A stretch of 8,703 nt of DNA, from assembly GCA_031431195.1 (NCBI GenBank), contig JANPCU010000330.1:1-8703 (forward strand). The letters are read 5' to 3'. The DNA is from TH-plancto1 sp031431195. Lineage in GTDB: Bacteria; Planctomycetota; Planctomycetia; Planctomycetales; Planctomycetaceae. Under the pieces are notes generated by a model. It searched no databases and had not been told where the DNA came from. It saw only the letters and a program-made list of their open reading frames with translations. The position numbers and the translations under genes were made by a program. Positions 6,888-8,703 of the stretch are shown here, piece after piece; the first letter of the stretch is position 1, and each line of letters starts with the position of its first letter.

Positions 6888-7101
6888 CCGGTGCGGGGGG
6901 CTGTTCCGCCACTTCACATGGGATCGACACTGGACGGATGGTGCCATCGACCTCAGCGTGCTCTCCCTGCTGGGGTGTTGTGCCTAGAGCGGCTTCATAG
7001 TGAGTCTTCAGTCAAACACGAGGAAGCCGGGGGAATTGGAACACGAATCTCCACTGATCCGATGCCGACTATACTTCACGCGGGGATAAATGAGACATTC
7101 C

Positions 7102-7179
7102 GGCGAGCGTCCGGCGTGAGCCGGATGGTGCTTCTGGGACTCGCGGCAGAACCGGGGGGCTGACACCGCCCCGCTCGCT
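7102..7179. repeat. Two diverged copies of one hairpin repeat in inverted orientation
   Basis: Unit 1 on the + strand (from 7102) and unit 2 on the - strand (from 7179) share GCGAGC, then a hairpin, then a GGT...TTCTG tail. Unit 1 has the stem TCCGGC/GCCGGA with loop GTGA (7110-7125). Unit 2 has the stem GGGGC/GCCCC with a 7-base loop (7156-7172). The stem bases differ between copies but stay paired. The units meet at the middle of the interval. Confidence 0.65.
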
Positions 7180-7219
7180 AAAACGTATCATGGGGCGCCG
7201 CGCGAGGTACAAAGGGAAC

Positions 7220-7237
7220 ATCACGACTCCACGTGAT
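7220..7237 (-). terminator. Possible hairpin terminator after the receiver gene
   Basis: ATCACG (7220-7225) and CGTGAT (7232-7237) pair perfectly around a 6-base loop, 44 bases beyond the receiver stop in its direction of transcription. The - strand sequence just after (GTTCCCTTTG) is only mildly T-rich. Confidence 0.3.
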
Positions 7238-7281
7238 CTGCTCAGGCGCATCTGGTTCACGGTTGTCTCACGGGCCAGCGA

Positions 7282-7683
7282 CTAAACCACGGCGAGTTCG
7301 CAGCCGACAAGCGTCCGCACGAGCTTCGTGAGCTCTCGCGGACTGAACGGCTTTCCAATTAACGCGGAGATTCGCAGATCTCGTACAAGCATCTTGTCGG
7401 ACAGCTCATATCCCTTCGAAGTCAGCATAATTATGGGCACCGGCTCGAATCGGTCATCGTTGCGAATCCGTCGGCATAGCTGCAGTCCGTCCATCCCGCC
7501 TGGCATTTGGCAATCGGTGATGATGAGATCGGGTGGCTGGCGGCGGATGGCGTCCAGAGCCAACTCGGCGCTCGGATAGGTTTCGACGTCGAACCCCGCT
7601 TTGCGGAGGGTCATATCGAGTGTGCAAGTGATGTGAGCATGATCGTCACAAGCGATAATGCGGGGCAGAGACAGTGGAGGCAT
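7282..7683 (-). CDS. Single-domain response regulator (CheY-like receiver)
   Basis: This 133-residue cytosolic receiver domain has no output domain. Receiver landmarks are all present: acidic pocket Asp13-Asp14 (IIACDDH), phospho-acceptor Asp57 (DLIITDCQMPGGMDG), the switch Thr88 (IIMLTSKG) and the conserved Lys111 in GKPFSPREL. Short segments before and after leave no room for a DNA-binding or enzymatic domain. The ATG at 7683 is supported by GGGAG (complement of 7690-7694) 6 bases upstream. A histidine kinase should phosphorylate it, and it would act by protein contact or as a phosphorelay intermediate; no kinase lies in this window, so it is an orphan and its partner cannot be named. It lies between two repeat-bearing spacers and is transcribed opposite to the peroxiredoxin and to the membrane protein at the window end. 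Confidence 0.93.
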   Translation of the reverse strand: MPPLSLPRIIACDDHAHITCTLDMTLRKAGFDVETYPSAELALDAIRRQPPDLIITDCQMPGGMDGLQLCRRIRNDDRFEPVPIIMLTSKGYELSDKMLVRDLRISALIGKPFSPRELTKLVRTLVGCELAVV

Positions 7684-7959
7684 CGTGTTCTCCCGAGGAT
7701 CGAAGACTTCACTGGGAACAGTATCTCATCCGGATCAAGTGGGGAGCGGAGAGCAGTACAGGTTGAAGAATTATGGAACTTTCCAGAGTCTGGCGAGGTG
7801 TTCGACTGTCAAATGGGATAGGCCGCAAGCTCTGATTATTCCATGCGATTGCATTATCCCTGACCAGCCTATTGGAGGACGCGGCCAGGGAAACTCAGCC
7901 CCCTCTCCCCCGCGAGCGACCTGACTTTCGCGTGTTGCGGGGGGGGGCCACACCGCTCG

Positions 7960-7990
7960 GTAGCTGCCCCGCGCCAGAGGGCGGGCACGC
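7960..7990 (+). repeat. Dispersed 30-base hairpin repeat, copy 2
   Basis: This matches the - strand of 4773-4802 at 28 of 31 aligned columns. Here the inner stem is shortened to GCCC/GGGC because of one inserted and one changed base. It lies 13 bases after a run of nine G. Confidence 0.8.
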
Positions 7991-8149
7991 GAGCCAATTC
8001 GCCCACATTCTGGCGGACGTGACTACGGCCAAACATCTCATTTCTGGACGGGCGAAGTTTGAAACGCAGAGAACACAGCGCAGCCCAGCTGCTATTGTCG
8101 AGACACAGGAATGAGGTCACGGACGATTCCTCGTCAATGTCATGCTCCC

Positions 8150-8238
8150 CCTTCGCGTCCATGGCGATCTTGGTGTTCCCGATTCTGAAGGCCTTAAGGA
8201 ACGGGAACTGAACCCCAAGGCCGCGAAGGACGCGAAGG
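8150..8238. repeat. Large imperfect palindrome of about 90 bases
   Basis: The left half (8150-8191) and the reverse complement of the right half (8192-8238) align over nearly their whole length around the centre AAGGCCTT (8188-8195). The outer arm CCTTCGCGTCC matches perfectly; the next 13 positions match at 9; the right half then has 5 extra bases; an inner TTCCCG block is perfect; and 7 of the last 10 positions match. The right arm carries the GCGAAGGACGCGAAGG word that I remember as common in planctomycete spacers (unchecked). Confidence 0.75.
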
Positions 8239-8521
8239 AGAGACGGAGTGAGAGAGCCTTATCGGCGGGCGGCACAAGAGGCCACTGCATTGCAGAGCAT
8301 TTTCAACCACTTGTCTAAAGAGGACGCGCTGGTTCTTGGTCATGAATCCGGAGATTCTCAAACCGACAGCACCTCAGTCTGCCACTGCCCGCTTTTGTAA
8401 TCCACACACCAAACAGAGAATCCTGTTGGCGTTTTGATGAACCTCGATTCTGAATCTGCTCTAATATCGTGTTCATTTCCACCTTCTGGGCCCAGCCCTG
8501 TTCGTCACAAGTTCGTCCCGC

Positions 8522-8703
8522 ATGGATGTCCATCTGGTCTTCAGTCCCGTCTGGTCGTGGCCACTGGTGGTACTTGCCGCCGTGGGACTGTACGGACTGG
8601 TGCTGTGGACGTACCCGCCGCGAATTCGGGCTTTCTCGCCTGGCAAGCGGCGGTTGCTGCTCGGACTGAGACTATTAGGGGCGACTGTCCTGCTGTTCGC
8701 GAT
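8522..8703 (+). CDS. N-terminus of a membrane protein, 3' end outside window
   Basis: The ATG at 8522 opens a frame of 60 complete codons running off the window. The visible part begins MDVHLVFSPVWSWPLVVLAA and has one hydrophobic helix at about 13-30, a short basic loop with TYPPRIRAFSPGKRR (30-44) and a second helix beginning about 45 (LLLGLRLLGATVLLFA). This start resembles, from memory, large planctomycete envelope proteins with two N-terminal helices followed by von Willebrand factor A-like or glutamine-amidotransferase-like regions (BatA-like topology). The diagnostic part is not in the window, so the function stays open. No Shine-Dalgarno sequence is visible; a possible -10 box (TAATAT) lies about 55 bases upstream. 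A frame starting with GTG at 8469 overlaps in another phase but encodes an irregular Trp/Cys/Ser-rich sequence and is rejected. Confidence 0.7.
   Translation, partial: MDVHLVFSPVWSWPLVVLAAVGLYGLVLWTYPPRIRAFSPGKRRLLLGLRLLGATVLLFA

Larger units (their letters stand above)
6888..7281. other. Gene-free spacer with inverted repeat units
   Basis: No supported gene. It contains an imperfect hairpin just after the peroxiredoxin stop (GTGCGG at 6891-6896 against CCGCCAC, one bulge, no T-run), the paired repeat units at 7102-7179 and a small hairpin before the end of the - strand receiver gene. Open frames across it (6891-7163 on +, 7069-7260 on -) have repeat-derived sequence and no family resemblance. 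Confidence 0.65.
7684..8521. other. Long gene-free spacer with several repeats
   Basis: About 840 bases without a supported gene. It must contain the receiver promoter (- strand), though no convincing pair of boxes was found near 7684-7800. Other contents: a run of nine G at 7939-7947, copy 2 of the dispersed 30-base repeat (7960-7990), a purine-rich stretch near 8061-8080 (AAACGCAGAGAACACAG) and the large palindrome at 8150-8238. The frames on the - strand at 7869-8162 and 8315-8533 have no family resemblance, and the first is built largely from repeat sequence. TAATAT at 8462-8467 is a possible -10 box for the last gene, without a well-placed -35. Confidence 0.65.

Noticed and set aside
7069..7260. 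A 63-codon frame on the - strand
   Set aside because: Its sequence is read through the paired repeat units at 7102-7179.
7869..8162. A 97-codon frame on the - strand
   Set aside because: It lies over copy 2 of the 30-base repeat and one arm of the large palindrome; composition is irregular and no ribosome site is evident.
4547..8238. CRISPR array
   Set aside because: The repeats are inverted, few and unevenly spaced; there is no regular direct-repeat/spacer pattern and no cas gene.
8434..8467. TTGATG and TAATAT as a promoter for the last gene
   Set aside because: The spacing is 22 bases, too long for a sigma-70 promoter; only the -10-like box is mentioned as a possibility.

Overview
The window looks like chromosomal DNA of a planctomycete (phylum Planctomycetota). 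Three things point there. Two adjacent exported proteins combine Planctomycete cytochrome-C-type heme segments with DUF1549/DUF1553 (PSCyt2/PSD1) or WD40 domains. A very short, very basic protein at 5736-5903 looks like a planctomycete-restricted family. The spacers are long and full of palindromic dispersed repeats. No taxonomic search could be run, so this rests on family recognition.

Layout: (1) 2-4424, + strand, a tightly spaced probable operon of three exported proteins. These are the C-terminal end of a beta-sandwich (Ig-like) protein that starts outside the window, a 752-residue cytochrome c/Big_2/DUF1549/DUF1553 protein, and a 477-residue cytochrome c/WD40 protein. (2) 4425-4986, a gene-free spacer with a two-block inverted repeat and several hairpins. 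(3) 4987-5592, + strand, 5-formyltetrahydrofolate cyclo-ligase. A hairpin at 5628-5657 separates it from a convergent 55-residue basic protein on the - strand, which has a near-consensus promoter at 5975-6003. (4) 5904-6302, a divergent promoter region with a palindrome. (5) 6303-6887, + strand, an exported BCP-type peroxiredoxin. (6) 6888-7281, a spacer with two diverged repeat units in inverted orientation. (7) 7282-7683, - strand, a stand-alone CheY-like receiver. (8) 7684-8521, a gene-free spacer of about 840 bases holding a second copy of a 30-base repeat, a G9 run and a palindrome of about 90 bases. (9) 8522 to the end, + strand, the N-terminus of a two-helix membrane protein.

How the genes relate: the first three probably act together outside the cytoplasm as parts of a planctomycete heme/scaffold system whose biochemical role is unknown. 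The remaining genes are single units with unrelated jobs: folate interconversion, peroxide removal, signalling and an envelope protein. The most unusual content is the small basic protein with its own promoter, and the density and variety of structured repeats confined to the spacers.
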